Below are positions 15,222 through 24,880 of a DNA stretch of 64,000 bases, one piece after another (the stretch's first letter is position 1; every line of letters begins with the position of its first letter). Made by a program: the position numbers and the translations under genes. This DNA is from an uncultured Lachnospiraceae bacterium (GTDB lineage Bacteria; Bacillota; Clostridia; Lachnospirales; Lachnospiraceae), in assembly GCA_910589075.1 (NCBI GenBank), contig CAJUSK010000013.1:1-64000 (forward strand), written 5' to 3'. Under the pieces are notes generated by a model that made no database searches, was not told the origin of the DNA, and saw only the letters and a program-made list of their open reading frames with translations.

Positions 15222-16547
15222 TCACCCCTCCTTTTTCCGAATCATATACACAACCCCTGTTACATCCGCCAATATCCAACCGATGGGAATTGCCCACCAG
15301 ACACCGGCAACGCCAATTCCCGGTACTGCAGCCAGGCAATAGGCAAGAAGCACTCTTGTGCCAAGGGAAATCACAGTCAGGACAAGAGACATTTCCGGCC
15401 TGTTAATCCCTCTGTAATATCCGTACAATAAAAACAATATGCCGATTCCGCAGTAAAATGCCCCTTCCACCCGCAAATACCCGGCGCCTGTCCCGATAAT
15501 TCCCGCCGAAGGATCTTTTACAAACAACATAATCAGATATTCGGCCGCCATGAACACCAGCAAAGAAATCATGATGCAAAACACCAGAGAGATCTTCACC
15601 GCATCTTTCATCCCCTGCCGCACCCGTTCCTTTTGACCTGCACCATAGTTCTGAGAGATAAACAGAGAAAAGGCATTGCCAAATTCCTGTGCAGGCATAT
15701 ATGCCAGTGTATCTATCTTCACCCCTGCGGCAAAAGCAGCCATGACCACCGCGCCAAAGCTGTTCACCAGCCCCTGCACCATCAGAATCCCAAAATTCAT
15801 AACCGACTGCTGAACGGAAGCCGCCACGGAAAAATGTGTCACTTCCAAAACTGCCCGCCTGGAAAACCGCCTGTCCGCCTGCGTCGGCCGCAGTTCCGGT
15901 TCCCGGATCCAGGTATACAGACCGATACCCACACCGGAGACAATCTGTGCGATGACAGTGGCCTGGGCAGCCCCCCGGATTCCCCAGCCCAGGTATGGCA
16001 CAAACAAAATATCCAGCGCCACATTCAACAGCGCCGTACTTCCCAGAAACCAGAGAGGTACCACGGAATTACCCAGCGCCCGCAGCAAAAAGGAAAAATA
16101 GTTATAGAGAAATACGAAAAACAGCCCCATAAACACAGTATCCGTGTATTCCCGCATCATGTCCATCAATTCCGGAGGCGTCTGCAGGAGCCGCAATATC
16201 CCCTCCGAACAAAACACCACTATCCCATTCAAAATAACAGATGTTATTCCAATCAGGACAAACGAAATCCACATGCTGTTTTTCATTTTATCCTTTTCCT
16301 GCCTGCCAAAGTAATAGGAAAAAGCCGCGCCGCTCCCCATACAGAGCCCAATCAGAACGGATGTTAAAAATGTCATCAGCGTATAGGCTGACCCCACTGC
16401 TGCCAGGGCATCCTCTCCCAAAGCCCTGCCCACAATCAGCGTATCCGCTATATTATAAAACTGTTGTAACATATTGCCCAGAATCATAGGCCCGGCAAAA
16501 AGCAACAGTGACTTTGCCACATTCCCCTCTGTCAAACTCCGTTTCAT
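15222..16547 (-). CDS. MATE-family efflux transporter
   Basis: Twelve-helix Na+ or H+ driven multidrug/toxin exporter, 441 residues, the standard length. Features are the N-terminal PMILGNMLQQFYNIADTLIV, typical of the NorM/DinF-like branch, pseudo-twofold halves (second half beginning near QQSVMNFGILMVQGLVNSFG), and GLCMGSGAAFSYYFGR with its pair SLFISQNYGAGQKERV. Substrate cannot be predicted. It is upstream of and closely coupled to the YitT gene. The ribosome binding site is a G-rich run immediately before the ATG, with AGGAG a little further upstream. Confidence 0.9.
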   Translation of the reverse strand: MKRSLTEGNVAKSLLLFAGPMILGNMLQQFYNIADTLIVGRALGEDALAAVGSAYTLMTFLTSVLIGLCMGSGAAFSYYFGRQEKDKMKNSMWISFVLIGITSVILNGIVVFCSEGILRLLQTPPELMDMMREYTDTVFMGLFFVFLYNYFSFLLRALGNSVVPLWFLGSTALLNVALDILFVPYLGWGIRGAAQATVIAQIVSGVGIGLYTWIREPELRPTQADRRFSRRAVLEVTHFSVAASVQQSVMNFGILMVQGLVNSFGAVVMAAFAAGVKIDTLAYMPAQEFGNAFSLFISQNYGAGQKERVRQGMKDAVKISLVFCIMISLLVFMAAEYLIMLFVKDPSAGIIGTGAGYLRVEGAFYCGIGILFLLYGYYRGINRPEMSLVLTVISLGTRVLLAYCLAAVPGIGVAGVWWAIPIGWILADVTGVVYMIRKKEG

Positions 16548-16668
16548 CCCCCAGATCCTCTCCTGCTATCGTTTCAGTCAAACCATGTAGCCTTTTATCT
16601 TACTATACCAGATTCCGGAAAAAAGCTCAAATGAAGAAACCCTTATGTTTTATACCACGCATGCAAAA

Positions 16669-16697
16669 CAGGCGGCCCCATTTCCGGGCGCCGCCTG
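16669..16697 (-). terminator. Candidate terminator after the 5'-nucleotidase gene
   Basis: CAGGCGGC (16669-16676) pairs with GCCGCCTG (16690-16697), followed on the minus strand by a short TTTT tract. It is about 20 bp past the stop of the 5'-nucleotidase gene. Confidence 0.6.
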
Positions 16698-16717
16698 CTT
16701 CATCCATTTCCTGATCC

Positions 16718-18355
16718 TTATTTGATTGTAATGTTACCCTTTGGCAATGCATACTCCTGTCCGATTACGCCACCCAGGGAATCCACATAGGAAATCAATC
16801 CCTCTGCATCGATCACACCTGTGTCAATGACCTCCTCAGCCTGCGTAAATACATAATATGTATCGCCACCGTCAGCCATAAAATTATTCACTGCGATGTA
16901 ATAGCTGTCCGCCGGATCGAACGCTCTGCCGCCCACTGTCTCAATGGTCACACGGCTGCCAGGCACTGCAGGCGCATAATATGTGGAATCCGGATACTGC
17001 ATACCGTTCACATACGGCACTGCCGTATCAATGGTAAACCGGATACCGGATACCTGCGGGAACCCGCCCAGCGCCGAAGGTGCAGCACTGCAGGATGCTT
17101 CCAGCGCTTCCAGAAGCTGCGCACCTGTCACTTTTACCACACTGATGGAATTGCCGAAGGGGAATACCGTGTATAATGTATTCATGGTAATCGGACCTGC
17201 CGGGATGCTTGCACGCACACCGCCGCCGTTCTGAATGGCGCCATCCACAGTAATTGTATCTCCCATATACTGCTGAGCCGCATACAGATAAGCATCCGCC
17301 GCAAAGTCACCCAGATTGGTTTCCTCTGTCCGCACACCCGGCTCTCTCTCACCGTTGAGATCCACTGCCGCAGTGGCAAACAGACCCGAATAAGCCGTTT
17401 CCACAATGTCCTGATGGGCTTTTACAAAACCGTCCACAACTGCGTCATAGCCGCCTTTATAATCTGCCGCACTGACCAGGGAAGTACTCAGCGTCTGTGT
17501 CTCTGTATCATAGACAGCCACTCCGATATTGGCAAGATAGCTGCCTGTACTTGTAATGGTTGTATCATTGATCTGAATTCCGCCGTTTATTTCCGTGTGG
17601 CTGTGACCGTCTATAAACAGATCAATCCCTTTGGTATTCGCCACCACATCCAGCGAACGTCTGCCAATACTCTCATCATCCACGCCCAGATGGCCCAGAC
17701 AGATAATATAATCACAGCCCTGTGCTTTCAGGGCATCCACCTGCTCCTGTGCACAGGCATACAAGTCCGCACCGTCCAGAATCTGTATATCTCTTACATT
17801 TTTAGGACTCGCTTTAGTCTGCGCTTCTGCCGTATCCAGACCAAACACACCCACCTTCAGATTATCGAAGGTGAAAATCTGATGATCCTCAAAATATGGT
17901 TCACCGGTATTTTTGTCCAGGACATTCGCATCCAGAATGGGAAAATCTGCCAGTGACGCCATTAACTGCAACTCTTCAAACCCGAAGTCAAATTCGTGAT
18001 TGCCCAGTGAAGCCGCGTTATATCCTGCCGCATTCATAAACAGCACAGAAGAACCGCCGTCAAAGTAGCTCACCAGCGTAGTGCCCTGTGAAAAATCACC
18101 TGCATCCAGCAATAGTACATTGGCACCTTTTGCCTCATAATAATGCTTGAGTCCCACGACTGCGGATATTCCCAACTGCTCTCCTTCCACAGTATTGAAA
18201 TGTCCATGGATATCGTTGGTATGGATCACCACCAGATCTCCTTCATAAGAACGCTCCGCTGCCTGCACCTTATCCGGGAAATTGATCCATCCCATTCCCA
18301 GGAGCATGGCCGCCGCTGTCGTAACCGCCAGCAGCCGTTTCCATAATTTACGCAT
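16718..18355 (-). CDS. Secreted 5'-nucleotidase / 2',3'-cyclic phosphodiesterase (UshA family)
   Basis: Exported metallophosphoesterase that hydrolyses nucleotides outside the membrane so that nucleoside and phosphate can be taken up. A signal peptide (positive MRKLWKR, hydrophobic core, likely cleavage after VQA) is followed by a calcineurin-like domain with IHTNDIHGHF, LLDAGDFSQGT, SLGNHEFDFG, CLGHLGVDDE and IDGHSHTE, which supply the two-metal ligands. The C-terminal 5'-nucleotidase domain begins near residue 330 and includes TNLGDFAADAYLYA and NGGGVRASI with the substrate-binding YTVFPFGNS. No LPXTG anchor is seen, so it may be free or associated through other contacts. 545 residues; GGAGG precedes the ATG. 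Confidence 0.9.
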   Translation of the reverse strand: MRKLWKRLLAVTTAAAMLLGMGWINFPDKVQAAERSYEGDLVVIHTNDIHGHFNTVEGEQLGISAVVGLKHYYEAKGANVLLLDAGDFSQGTTLVSYFDGGSSVLFMNAAGYNAASLGNHEFDFGFEELQLMASLADFPILDANVLDKNTGEPYFEDHQIFTFDNLKVGVFGLDTAEAQTKASPKNVRDIQILDGADLYACAQEQVDALKAQGCDYIICLGHLGVDDESIGRRSLDVVANTKGIDLFIDGHSHTEINGGIQINDTTITSTGSYLANIGVAVYDTETQTLSTSLVSAADYKGGYDAVVDGFVKAHQDIVETAYSGLFATAAVDLNGEREPGVRTEETNLGDFAADAYLYAAQQYMGDTITVDGAIQNGGGVRASIPAGPITMNTLYTVFPFGNSISVVKVTGAQLLEALEASCSAAPSALGGFPQVSGIRFTIDTAVPYVNGMQYPDSTYYAPAVPGSRVTIETVGGRAFDPADSYYIAVNNFMADGGDTYYVFTQAEEVIDTGVIDAEGLISYVDSLGGVIGQEYALPKGNITIK

Positions 18356-18490
18356 AAAATCCTCCTTATCCTTAGTTATCTTACCTTATCAGGCTTCCAT
18401 TTTATCTTATGTTGCCACACCGGACATGTCAAGGGAAAAATACATGCCACCGGCCTTCCTCTTGCCCTGAAAACCCGTCCGCAACGAAAA

Positions 18491-20833
18491 TCATATGTTC
18501 ACGGAATACATGTCTTTCACAGACGCCGCCATACTGAGTACAGCTTCCTGTCCGTTTACCACGGCTTTCGTCAGTTTCACTCCCGTGTATATGGTAAGGC
18601 GGCTCACCGGCATATCTGTACGCACCTGCAAAGTATCTTTTTCAATCTCTGCCTCCAGCTTCTGACAGATACCGTCATCATAATAGGTTTCAGAAATCCT
18701 GTCGCCTAAGGAAAGGATCACATGCAGATGTTCATACCGGACATCAATGTCCGCCGGTATCTCCTGCAGGCAGGGAATCATGGCATTTTCACGGATAAAC
18801 ACCGGGATTGTCTCCAAAGTGGGCTCCAGGCTCACCCACCGGCCGCCTTCCACACGCGCTCCGGTAAACCAGTCTGTCCATACGCCCTGGGGCAGATACA
18901 CTTCCAGTTCATCCTGATCAAACACCGGCGCGACCAGAAGATGGGAGCCCAGAAAATACTCCAGTTCCACATGACGGGCCGTCCTGTCCTTGGGAAATTC
19001 CAGAACCACCGGACGGATCATCGGAATCCCCGTATGGTGTGTCTGGTAAGCCGTACTGTATAAGTAGGGCAACAGCCTGTGCCGCAGGTCATTAAACGTT
19101 TGAAAGATTGATTCGGCCTTTTCCCCAAAATTCCAGGGCTCTCTCGGCAGTTTGCCGTGACACCGGCTCAAACTGTTTAAAAATCCAAACTGGCAACTGC
19201 GGATATATTCCTCATCTGTGGGCATACATTCATACCCTTCATGATCGGTATTGTAAAATCCGCCCATATCAAATCCCCAGAACGGGATACCGCTCATTGC
19301 CGCGCTCAGCCCGCCCCGCAAAATGCATGCATGATTGTTCAGATGGGTGGAAGAATCGCCTGCCCAGGCGGCCGGAACCCTGTGGGAACCTGCATAGCCG
19401 CTCCTCCCCCAAAGCATGGCCCGTTCTCCCAGAGGCTCTTTCACTTCGGCCAGACTCTCATATACGGTTCTGGCATACAGAAGCGGCAGCTTATTATGCC
19501 CCTGTATCCCATCAGAGCCGTCAAAGTAAACCGCATCCTGTGGTACAGCCTCCGAAAAATCTGTTTTAATGGCGCCAATACCGATCTCCGCCACTTTTCT
19601 GACTCTTTCCTGATACCATTTGACACATTCCGGATTTGTTAAATCAAAGCAGCCCGCTTTGGATTTGCTGGTGGCCGCAGGATAAAATGTGCTGATTTCT
19701 CCTGCCGTATTTTTGATCAGAAAGCCTTTTTCAGCTGCTTCCCTGAAATACTCCGATCCTTCGTCAATATAGGGAAAATTCCAGAGGCAGAGCCTGATCC
19801 CATTCGCTTTCAGATACTTCACCATACCTTCCGGGTCCGGAAATCTTTCCTCATCCCATACCCATGCGCCCGCGTCTTTTTCCACCTGCCAGCCGTCGAT
19901 GTGGATTACGTCAATTTTAATATTTCGTTCCTTTGCCTTTTCCACAACCGAACAGACCTCTTCCTGTGACATATAGGAACATTTTGACATCCAGAGTCCG
20001 AACGCCCATTTGGGTATCATGGGTACCTGCCCGGTCTGCCCGATATACGCCCCCAGCAGCGCTTTATAATCCTGTTCCATCCATATAAAATAGTCCAGGA
20101 CTTTATCATCCACACGCATATTCCAGGAAACATTGGAATAGCTTCCCATTTCAAAGCAGGATCTGGTAAACGTATTCAAAAGAATGGCATATCCTCTGCT
20201 GCTCATAAAAAACGGATGGTTTTTGTAGGATTTTTCCGTATTGGTACTCAATGCATCCGTCTGCCAGCAGTGGATTGTCTGTCCCCGCTTTCCGAAATCC
20301 GTAAACTTCTCTCCAAATCCATAAAACTCTTCATCCGAATATAAATACATCGTCTCATGGACACTGGCTACTTCTTTTTCCGCATTATAGGTAAACCCTA
20401 CAGGCAGATTTTTACACATATTGTCCACGTTGGAGTCTTTGATCTGTTCACCTGTTTTCAGTTTTCCATCCAGATAATAGCTGACCTCCCATGGACACTT
20501 ACGCACCCGGATTTCCATTCTGTCTGTGGATAGAACAATGCATCCCTCCATCTCCGACACCTGTGGGCACACACACTGCTCTATCTGATACACACTGTTA
20601 TCAAAAGCGTTCTCACATCCCGGAGGATACATTTGAAACCTGGCAGCCCCCTGCCCCACACAGGATAAAATTACACGGGCAGCACTCCCCCGGTATGTAT
20701 CCACGGTAAATATAACCCCTTTGTCCGTTACCTCGTACTGTTTTACCCCTGTAAGAAAATCAAAATCATGCTGAAAAACAGTTTGCAAATACCCCAGTTG
20801 GGGATTGTAACTAACTTCTGTTTTCTTGTCCAT
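18491..20833 (-). CDS. Glycoside hydrolase family 31 (alpha-xylosidase/alpha-glucosidase type)
   Basis: Retaining exo-alpha-glycosidase of 780 residues with no signal peptide, thus cytoplasmic. It has an N-terminal beta-sandwich with EEFYGFGEKFTDFGKRG, then the TIM barrel with PKWAFGLWMSKCSY, IHIDGWQ, the nucleophile Asp in AIKTDFSEAVP, and the acid/base Asp in WAGDSSTHL. Distal beta-domains include SHLLVAPVFD and LPQGVWTDWFTG. The motif set resembles YicI-like alpha-xylosidases, but xylose versus glucose specificity is not certain. ATG 20833 follows AGGAGG by seven bases; an upstream GTG six codons away overlaps that site and is rejected. No transporter or regulator gene is adjacent. Confidence 0.9.
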   Translation of the reverse strand: MDKKTEVSYNPQLGYLQTVFQHDFDFLTGVKQYEVTDKGVIFTVDTYRGSAARVILSCVGQGAARFQMYPPGCENAFDNSVYQIEQCVCPQVSEMEGCIVLSTDRMEIRVRKCPWEVSYYLDGKLKTGEQIKDSNVDNMCKNLPVGFTYNAEKEVASVHETMYLYSDEEFYGFGEKFTDFGKRGQTIHCWQTDALSTNTEKSYKNHPFFMSSRGYAILLNTFTRSCFEMGSYSNVSWNMRVDDKVLDYFIWMEQDYKALLGAYIGQTGQVPMIPKWAFGLWMSKCSYMSQEEVCSVVEKAKERNIKIDVIHIDGWQVEKDAGAWVWDEERFPDPEGMVKYLKANGIRLCLWNFPYIDEGSEYFREAAEKGFLIKNTAGEISTFYPAATSKSKAGCFDLTNPECVKWYQERVRKVAEIGIGAIKTDFSEAVPQDAVYFDGSDGIQGHNKLPLLYARTVYESLAEVKEPLGERAMLWGRSGYAGSHRVPAAWAGDSSTHLNNHACILRGGLSAAMSGIPFWGFDMGGFYNTDHEGYECMPTDEEYIRSCQFGFLNSLSRCHGKLPREPWNFGEKAESIFQTFNDLRHRLLPYLYSTAYQTHHTGIPMIRPVVLEFPKDRTARHVELEYFLGSHLLVAPVFDQDELEVYLPQGVWTDWFTGARVEGGRWVSLEPTLETIPVFIRENAMIPCLQEIPADIDVRYEHLHVILSLGDRISETYYDDGICQKLEAEIEKDTLQVRTDMPVSRLTIYTGVKLTKAVVNGQEAVLSMAASVKDMYSVNI

Positions 20834-21387
20834 GGCAATTCCTCCTCGCACTGTCTTGTGAGCTTATTCTATCAATGACTCTGTTCTGAAATATTCAGTA
20901 TTCTTTTAGACGAATCATTCCCGCAAACAATATGCCATAGATAGAATCTGCTTTTTTATCCCCGGACCCACACAAAAAATAAAGTGGCACAGCCTTATGC
21001 AAATATGCACCATTTGCGCAGCACAGCCAGCATAGACCCAAAACTCCCATTGCAAGGCTTCCCGGCCAAGTGCTTTTCGCTTTTTAAGATACACATTCAT
21101 TTGTATTCTCAGCTGAAATGATAGTAATCATCAGCTCCGGGATACTCCGTCTTTGAGAATATGGCAGATGGCTATTCGCATGAAATAATCCACTGCCATT
21201 TATGATAGTATAAACAATGGAAACAGCAAATTCAATCCCCTATTGTTGCACACTTTTACTTATTTAAGTGTGATACGTTTCAAATCCAACACTTTTTACC
21301 ACAATTCCAGAAAACTTTAAACAAAAGAAAACCCTTAAAAATACTGGATTTTCAAGGGTTTCAAAAGATCTCTTATTTATCTTAAAA
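20834..21387. other. Intergenic region with small hairpins, no supported gene
   Basis: The 554 bp between the GH31 gene and rpsI hold the rpsI terminator (21322-21363), an imperfect 28-nt hairpin around 21110-21137 (AGCTGA arms) and a 7-bp hairpin CACACTT/AAGTGTG near 21249-21271. Two short overlapping minus-strand frames of 51-61 codons (20900-21100) have neither a good ribosome binding site nor a recognisable product. A TAGAAT hexamer upstream of the GH31 start may be part of its promoter. Confidence 0.4.
21322..21363 (-). terminator. Rho-independent terminator after rpsI
   Basis: On the minus strand, AAACCCTTGAAAAT pairs with ATTTTTAAGGGTTT around a short loop, followed by TCTTTTGTTT. It lies 25 bp past the rpsI stop. 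Confidence 0.9.
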
Positions 21388-21783
21388 TTATCTCTTACTA
21401 AACTGCGGTGCACGTCTCGCTGCTTTGAGACCATATTTCTTTCTCTCTTTCATACGAGGGTCTCTTGTCAAAAATCCTGCTTTTTTCAGCACTGGTCTGT
21501 AATCGGCATCAGCCTGCAGAAGCGCTCTGGAAATTCCGTGTCTGATCGCTCCGGCCTGTCCGGTGTAGCCGCCGCCATATACGTTTACAAGCACATCGAA
21601 CTTCTCAGCATTGTCCGTTGCCACCAAAGGCTGGCGTACGATTACTTTCAGTGTTTCCAGTCCGAAATACTCATCAATGTTTCTTTTATTGATTGTAATA
21701 TTGCCTTTTCCCGGTACTAAATATACTCTGGCAATTGATTTTTTTCTTCTACCTGTCCCGTAGTATCTAGCTGATTTAGCCAT
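21388..21783 (-). CDS. rpsI: 30S ribosomal protein S9
   Basis: Small-subunit protein whose C-terminal tail reaches the P-site tRNA. The 131-residue sequence shows YYGTGRRKKSIARVYLVPG at the start, the GGGYTGQAGAIRHGISRAL core and the basic end ARRAPQFSKR. It follows rplM by 29 bp as in nearly all bacteria and is the last gene of the transcript, ended by a strong terminator. GGAGG precedes the ATG. Confidence 0.97.
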   Translation of the reverse strand: MAKSARYYGTGRRKKSIARVYLVPGKGNITINKRNIDEYFGLETLKVIVRQPLVATDNAEKFDVLVNVYGGGYTGQAGAIRHGISRALLQADADYRPVLKKAGFLTRDPRMKERKKYGLKAARRAPQFSKR

Positions 21784-21812
21784 TTCCGATTCCTCCTTTT
21801 TCGTCCCTTCGA

Positions 21813-22241
21813 TTAAAATGTCAATACTTCAGGCTTCTGCGCTGCATGTGCATGCTCCGGTCCTGCGTATACATGAAGTTTCTTGAACATTTGTCGTCCC
21901 AAAGGTCCTTTTGGAAGCATTCCCTTTACAGCAAGCTCAATTACCTGCTCAGGTTTCTTTGCCATTTTCTCTCTCAGTGTAGCCTGTTTCATACCGCCCA
22001 CATAATCTGAGTGATGGTAATAAATCTTCTGATCCAGCTTTTTACCTGTCACTTTGATTTTGGAAGCGTTGATAACGATTACGTTATCGCCTGTATCCAT
22101 ATGAGGTGTAAAGATAGGCTTATTCTTTCCTCTCAATACTTTTGCAACTTCTGATGCCAAGCGTCCCAATGTCATATCTGCAGCGTCTACTACATACCAT
22201 TTTCTGTCGATTGTAGATGGACTCGCCATAAAAGTTTTCAT
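21813..22241 (-). CDS. rplM: 50S ribosomal protein L13
   Basis: Early-assembly large-subunit protein, 142 residues. The sequence begins MKTFMASPSTIDRKWYVVDA and includes LGRLASEVAKVLRGKNK, GDNVIVINASKIKVTGKK and GMLPKGPLGRQMFKKLHVY, all hallmark L13 segments. The gene is separated from truA by 230 bp that contain its own consensus promoter and a leader of about 165 nt, so rplM-rpsI can be expressed apart from the ECF genes. Confidence 0.97.
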   Translation of the reverse strand: MKTFMASPSTIDRKWYVVDAADMTLGRLASEVAKVLRGKNKPIFTPHMDTGDNVIVINASKIKVTGKKLDQKIYYHHSDYVGGMKQATLREKMAKKPEQVIELAVKGMLPKGPLGRQMFKKLHVYAGPEHAHAAQKPEVLTF

Positions 22242-22407
22242 TATGTTACCTCCATAATAAATCTCGTCTTATCAATCTGTTCTGTGTTTTCTCTCACTTA
22301 TCCGGCAGATGTCCGGGCCGCCGCATCCGTTACTGAAAACCAACCCGAAAGGCTGTTCCAAAATTATATGCCTGGGAATTGACATATGACTTCAGATACC
22401 GCCACAT
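22242..22407 (-). promoter_or_regulatory. 5' leader of rplM-rpsI, possible L13-type autoregulatory leader
   Basis: The transcript from the promoter at 22414-22442 would carry about 165 untranslated bases before rplM. It contains GC-rich complementary patches (for example around CCGGACATCTGCCGG). Firmicutes are known to have L13 leaders that mediate feedback, but I could not fold the RNA or match the consensus, so the assignment is weak. Confidence 0.35.
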
Positions 22408-22413
22408 TGAGTA

Positions 22414-22442
22414 ATTATAGTATACCGGCCCGTGTGTGTCAA
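22414..22442 (-). promoter_or_regulatory. Consensus promoter of rplM-rpsI
   Basis: On the minus strand TTGACA (22437-22442), a 17-bp spacer and TATAAT (22414-22419): a perfect match to the housekeeping sigma consensus at both hexamers and spacing. It lies just past the truA stop. Confidence 0.88.
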
Positions 22443-22471
22443 GAACCTGATTCCTGTTTTACACTGTTTTT

Positions 22472-23209
22472 TCACGGAAAATGATATTCCACCAATGTCA
22501 GCCCCCTGGCAGGCATGGTAGGCCCCGCCGCCTGCCGGTCACAGGCTTCCAGAATATCCGGCATCTTTTCCGCAGGCAGTCTTCCTTTTCCGCATTCCAC
22601 CAAAGTTCCCGCAATAATTCTGACCATATTGTAGAGAAACCCGTTACCGGAAATACGGATCGTCAACATATTGCCCGCTTCCACCAGATCAATTCCGTAA
22701 ATGGTGCGCACTGTACTTTCTGCCTGAGAATCCTCGCTGCAGAAACTTTTAAAGTCATGTTTTCCCTCCAGATATGCTGCCGCCTCCCGCATCCACTCCA
22801 CATTCAGCGGTGTATACATAAAATGGGAATAGAGCCGCACGGTGGGCATGGGAAAGGTCCCCCGCCAGATCTTATACTCATAGATTTTAATGCTTTTACA
22901 TTTTCTCGGGTGAAAATCTGCCGCCACCCGCCTGGAATCCTGAATGCGGATATCTTCCGGCAGTCTCTGATTCAGCGCATAGCTGATTTTATCGGCAGGC
23001 ATCTGTGTATGGGTATCAAATACCGCTATATTGCACAGGGCATGTACACCCGCATCGGTACGGCTGGCGCCAATGACCTGGATATCCTCCTGCAGCAGCT
23101 CAGACAGATGTCGGTTCAGCTCCGCCTCTATTGTATTTGCATTTTTCTGAAACTGCCATCCATGATACGCCGTACCATCGTAGGCTACTGTTAATTTTAC
23201 CCGCATCAT
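22472..23209 (-). CDS. truA: tRNA pseudouridine(38-40) synthase
   Basis: Isomerises uridines 38, 39 and 40 in the anticodon arm of tRNAs. The catalytic Asp is in VIGASRTDAGVHAL; other TruA segments are VAYDGTAYHGWQFQKNANT at the start, HDFKSFCSEDS and ISGNGFLYNMVRIIAGTL. 245 residues, standard length. Its start overlaps the ecfT stop by 4 bp, so it is translated as part of the ecfA1-ecfA2-ecfT-truA unit, the usual Firmicute arrangement. Confidence 0.96.
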   Translation of the reverse strand: MMRVKLTVAYDGTAYHGWQFQKNANTIEAELNRHLSELLQEDIQVIGASRTDAGVHALCNIAVFDTHTQMPADKISYALNQRLPEDIRIQDSRRVAADFHPRKCKSIKIYEYKIWRGTFPMPTVRLYSHFMYTPLNVEWMREAAAYLEGKHDFKSFCSEDSQAESTVRTIYGIDLVEAGNMLTIRISGNGFLYNMVRIIAGTLVECGKGRLPAEKMPDILEACDRQAAGPTMPARGLTLVEYHFP

Positions 23210-24015
23210 ACAGCCATTCCTATCTGACTCACAACCACCAAAATCACAATATAACAGCCCAAAACGCCATAGGCTGCATAGTCCCGCTTCCTGTACTGCA
23301 AAGGTTTCATTTTTGTCCTGCCCTCACCGCCCTGATAACATCTGGCCTCCATGGCCATTGCCAGATCATTGGCCCGGCGGAACGCCGATATAAACAGCGG
23401 CACCAGCAGAGGCACCATCGCCTTTGCCTTTTTGATCAGGTTCCCGCTTTCAAAATCCGCGCCTCTGGCAATCTGAGCCTTCATAATTTTATCTGTTTCT
23501 TCCATCAGGATCGGAATAAACCGGAGCGCAATGGACATCATCATGGCAATCTCATGAACCGGAACCCGTACCTTTTTCAATGGCCCCATCAGTTTTTCCA
23601 TCCCGTCCGTCAGATTGTTGGGCGTGGTCGTCAGAGTCATCAGCGAAGAACCGATAATCAGGAATGTCAGTCTCACCGCCATCAGCACCGCTATACGCAG
23701 GCCCTCCTTTGTGATGGTCAGCTTCCAGAACTGTACCAGCACCTCCCCCGGCGTCAGAAACAGATTAAAGGTCACAGTCAGCAGCAACAAAAATACAATG
23801 GCTTTCATTCCTTTGATCATATATCTGAACGGCACTCCCGACAACCGGATCAGCACTGCCAGAAACAGGGCCGCAGCCACATAACCATAAACATGGTTAA
23901 ATATAAAAAGGGAAATAATATACAAGATGGTTCCAACCAGTTTTACCCGTGGGTCCAGCCGGTGTATGACCGATTCGGTCTGGTAGTATTGCCCCAGCGT
24001 AATATCTCTTAACAT
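23206..24015 (-). CDS. ecfT: ECF transporter transmembrane subunit EcfT
   Basis: Shared membrane scaffold of energy-coupling-factor vitamin importers; it couples the two ATPases to interchangeable substrate-binding S components encoded elsewhere. It has about five membrane segments and the two conserved cytoplasmic Ala-Arg-Gly-type coupling motifs, IARGADFES and AMEARCYQGG. Two ATGs lie close together; ATG 24015 follows GGGAGG by four bases and is preferred (269 residues). It overlaps the ecfA2 end by 7 bp. Confidence 0.93.
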   Translation of the reverse strand: MLRDITLGQYYQTESVIHRLDPRVKLVGTILYIISLFIFNHVYGYVAAALFLAVLIRLSGVPFRYMIKGMKAIVFLLLLTVTFNLFLTPGEVLVQFWKLTITKEGLRIAVLMAVRLTFLIIGSSLMTLTTTPNNLTDGMEKLMGPLKKVRVPVHEIAMMMSIALRFIPILMEETDKIMKAQIARGADFESGNLIKKAKAMVPLLVPLFISAFRRANDLAMAMEARCYQGGEGRTKMKPLQYRKRDYAAYGVLGCYIVILVVVSQIGMAV

Positions 24016-24878
24016 AAGCCCTCCCATGCCGGCTTACCCAGTGCCCGCAGGATTTCCCGCTCTGCTTCCTCCAGCGTGGTAGCGTCCGTCTGCACTGCCA
24101 TCCCCTTCGCCCGCAGTGTCCGCAGAATATAGGTTACCTGTGGTGCCGCCAGGCCCACCTGTTCCAGTTCCTTTACATGTCCAAACACTTCCCTGGGAAG
24201 ATCGTCAAACAACACACTGCCCCGGTTCATAACGATAATACGGTCCACATATCTGGCAATATCCTCCATACTATGGGACACAAGCACCACTGTAATTCCC
24301 GTTTCCTGTTTGAGTGCGGCGATCTGATCCAGTATCTCATCCCGCCCCTTGGGATCCAGCCCGGCCGTGGGCTCATCCAGAACCAGTACATCCGGTTTCA
24401 TGGCAAGCACACCGGCAATGGCCACACGGCGTTTCTGTCCCCCTGACAAATCAAAAGGAGACTGGTAGAAATATTCTTCCGGGAACCCGACCTGACGAAG
24501 GGCCTGAAAAGCACGCAGCTCCGTTTCCTTCCGGGACAGCCCCAGATTGCGTGGGCCGAAACAGACATCCGAGAATACATCCACTTCAAAAAGCTGATGT
24601 TCCGGATACTGGAATACAAGCCCGACTTTGCTTCGCAGCTCCTTTTTGTCAAATCCGTCCTCATGAATATCCTGACCATTAAAATAGATATGACCGTCTG
24701 TGGGGGCAAGAAGCCCGTTCAGATGTTGGACAAGGGTGGATTTCCCCGAACCGGTATGGCCGATCAGGCCGATAAACTGACCGTCAGGAATGGTCAGGCA
24801 TATATCCTTCAATGCCCAGGCCGCCATTTCTGTATCTTTTTCATATACATGACTCACATGATCCAATATAATCGACAT
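24009..24878 (-). CDS. ecfA2: ECF transporter ATP-binding subunit EcfA2
   Basis: Second ATPase of the group II ECF module. Walker A IGHTGSGKSTLVQHL, Q-loop FQYPEHQLFE, signature LSGGQKRRVAIAG, Walker B VLVLDEPTAGLD and switch LVSHSMEDI are all intact. 289 residues with the C-terminal extension usual in EcfA proteins. It starts two bases past the ecfA1 stop, and its end overlaps ecfT, so stoichiometric expression is expected. Confidence 0.94.
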   Translation of the reverse strand: MSIILDHVSHVYEKDTEMAAWALKDICLTIPDGQFIGLIGHTGSGKSTLVQHLNGLLAPTDGHIYFNGQDIHEDGFDKKELRSKVGLVFQYPEHQLFEVDVFSDVCFGPRNLGLSRKETELRAFQALRQVGFPEEYFYQSPFDLSGGQKRRVAIAGVLAMKPDVLVLDEPTAGLDPKGRDEILDQIAALKQETGITVVLVSHSMEDIARYVDRIIVMNRGSVLFDDLPREVFGHVKELEQVGLAAPQVTYILRTLRAKGMAVQTDATTLEEAEREILRALGKPAWEGLC

Positions 24879-24880
24879 GG

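Noticed and set aside
20915..21100. 61-codon minus-strand frame upstream of the GH31 gene
   Set aside because: No ribosome binding site and an overlapping alternative frame of equal quality; no recognisable product.
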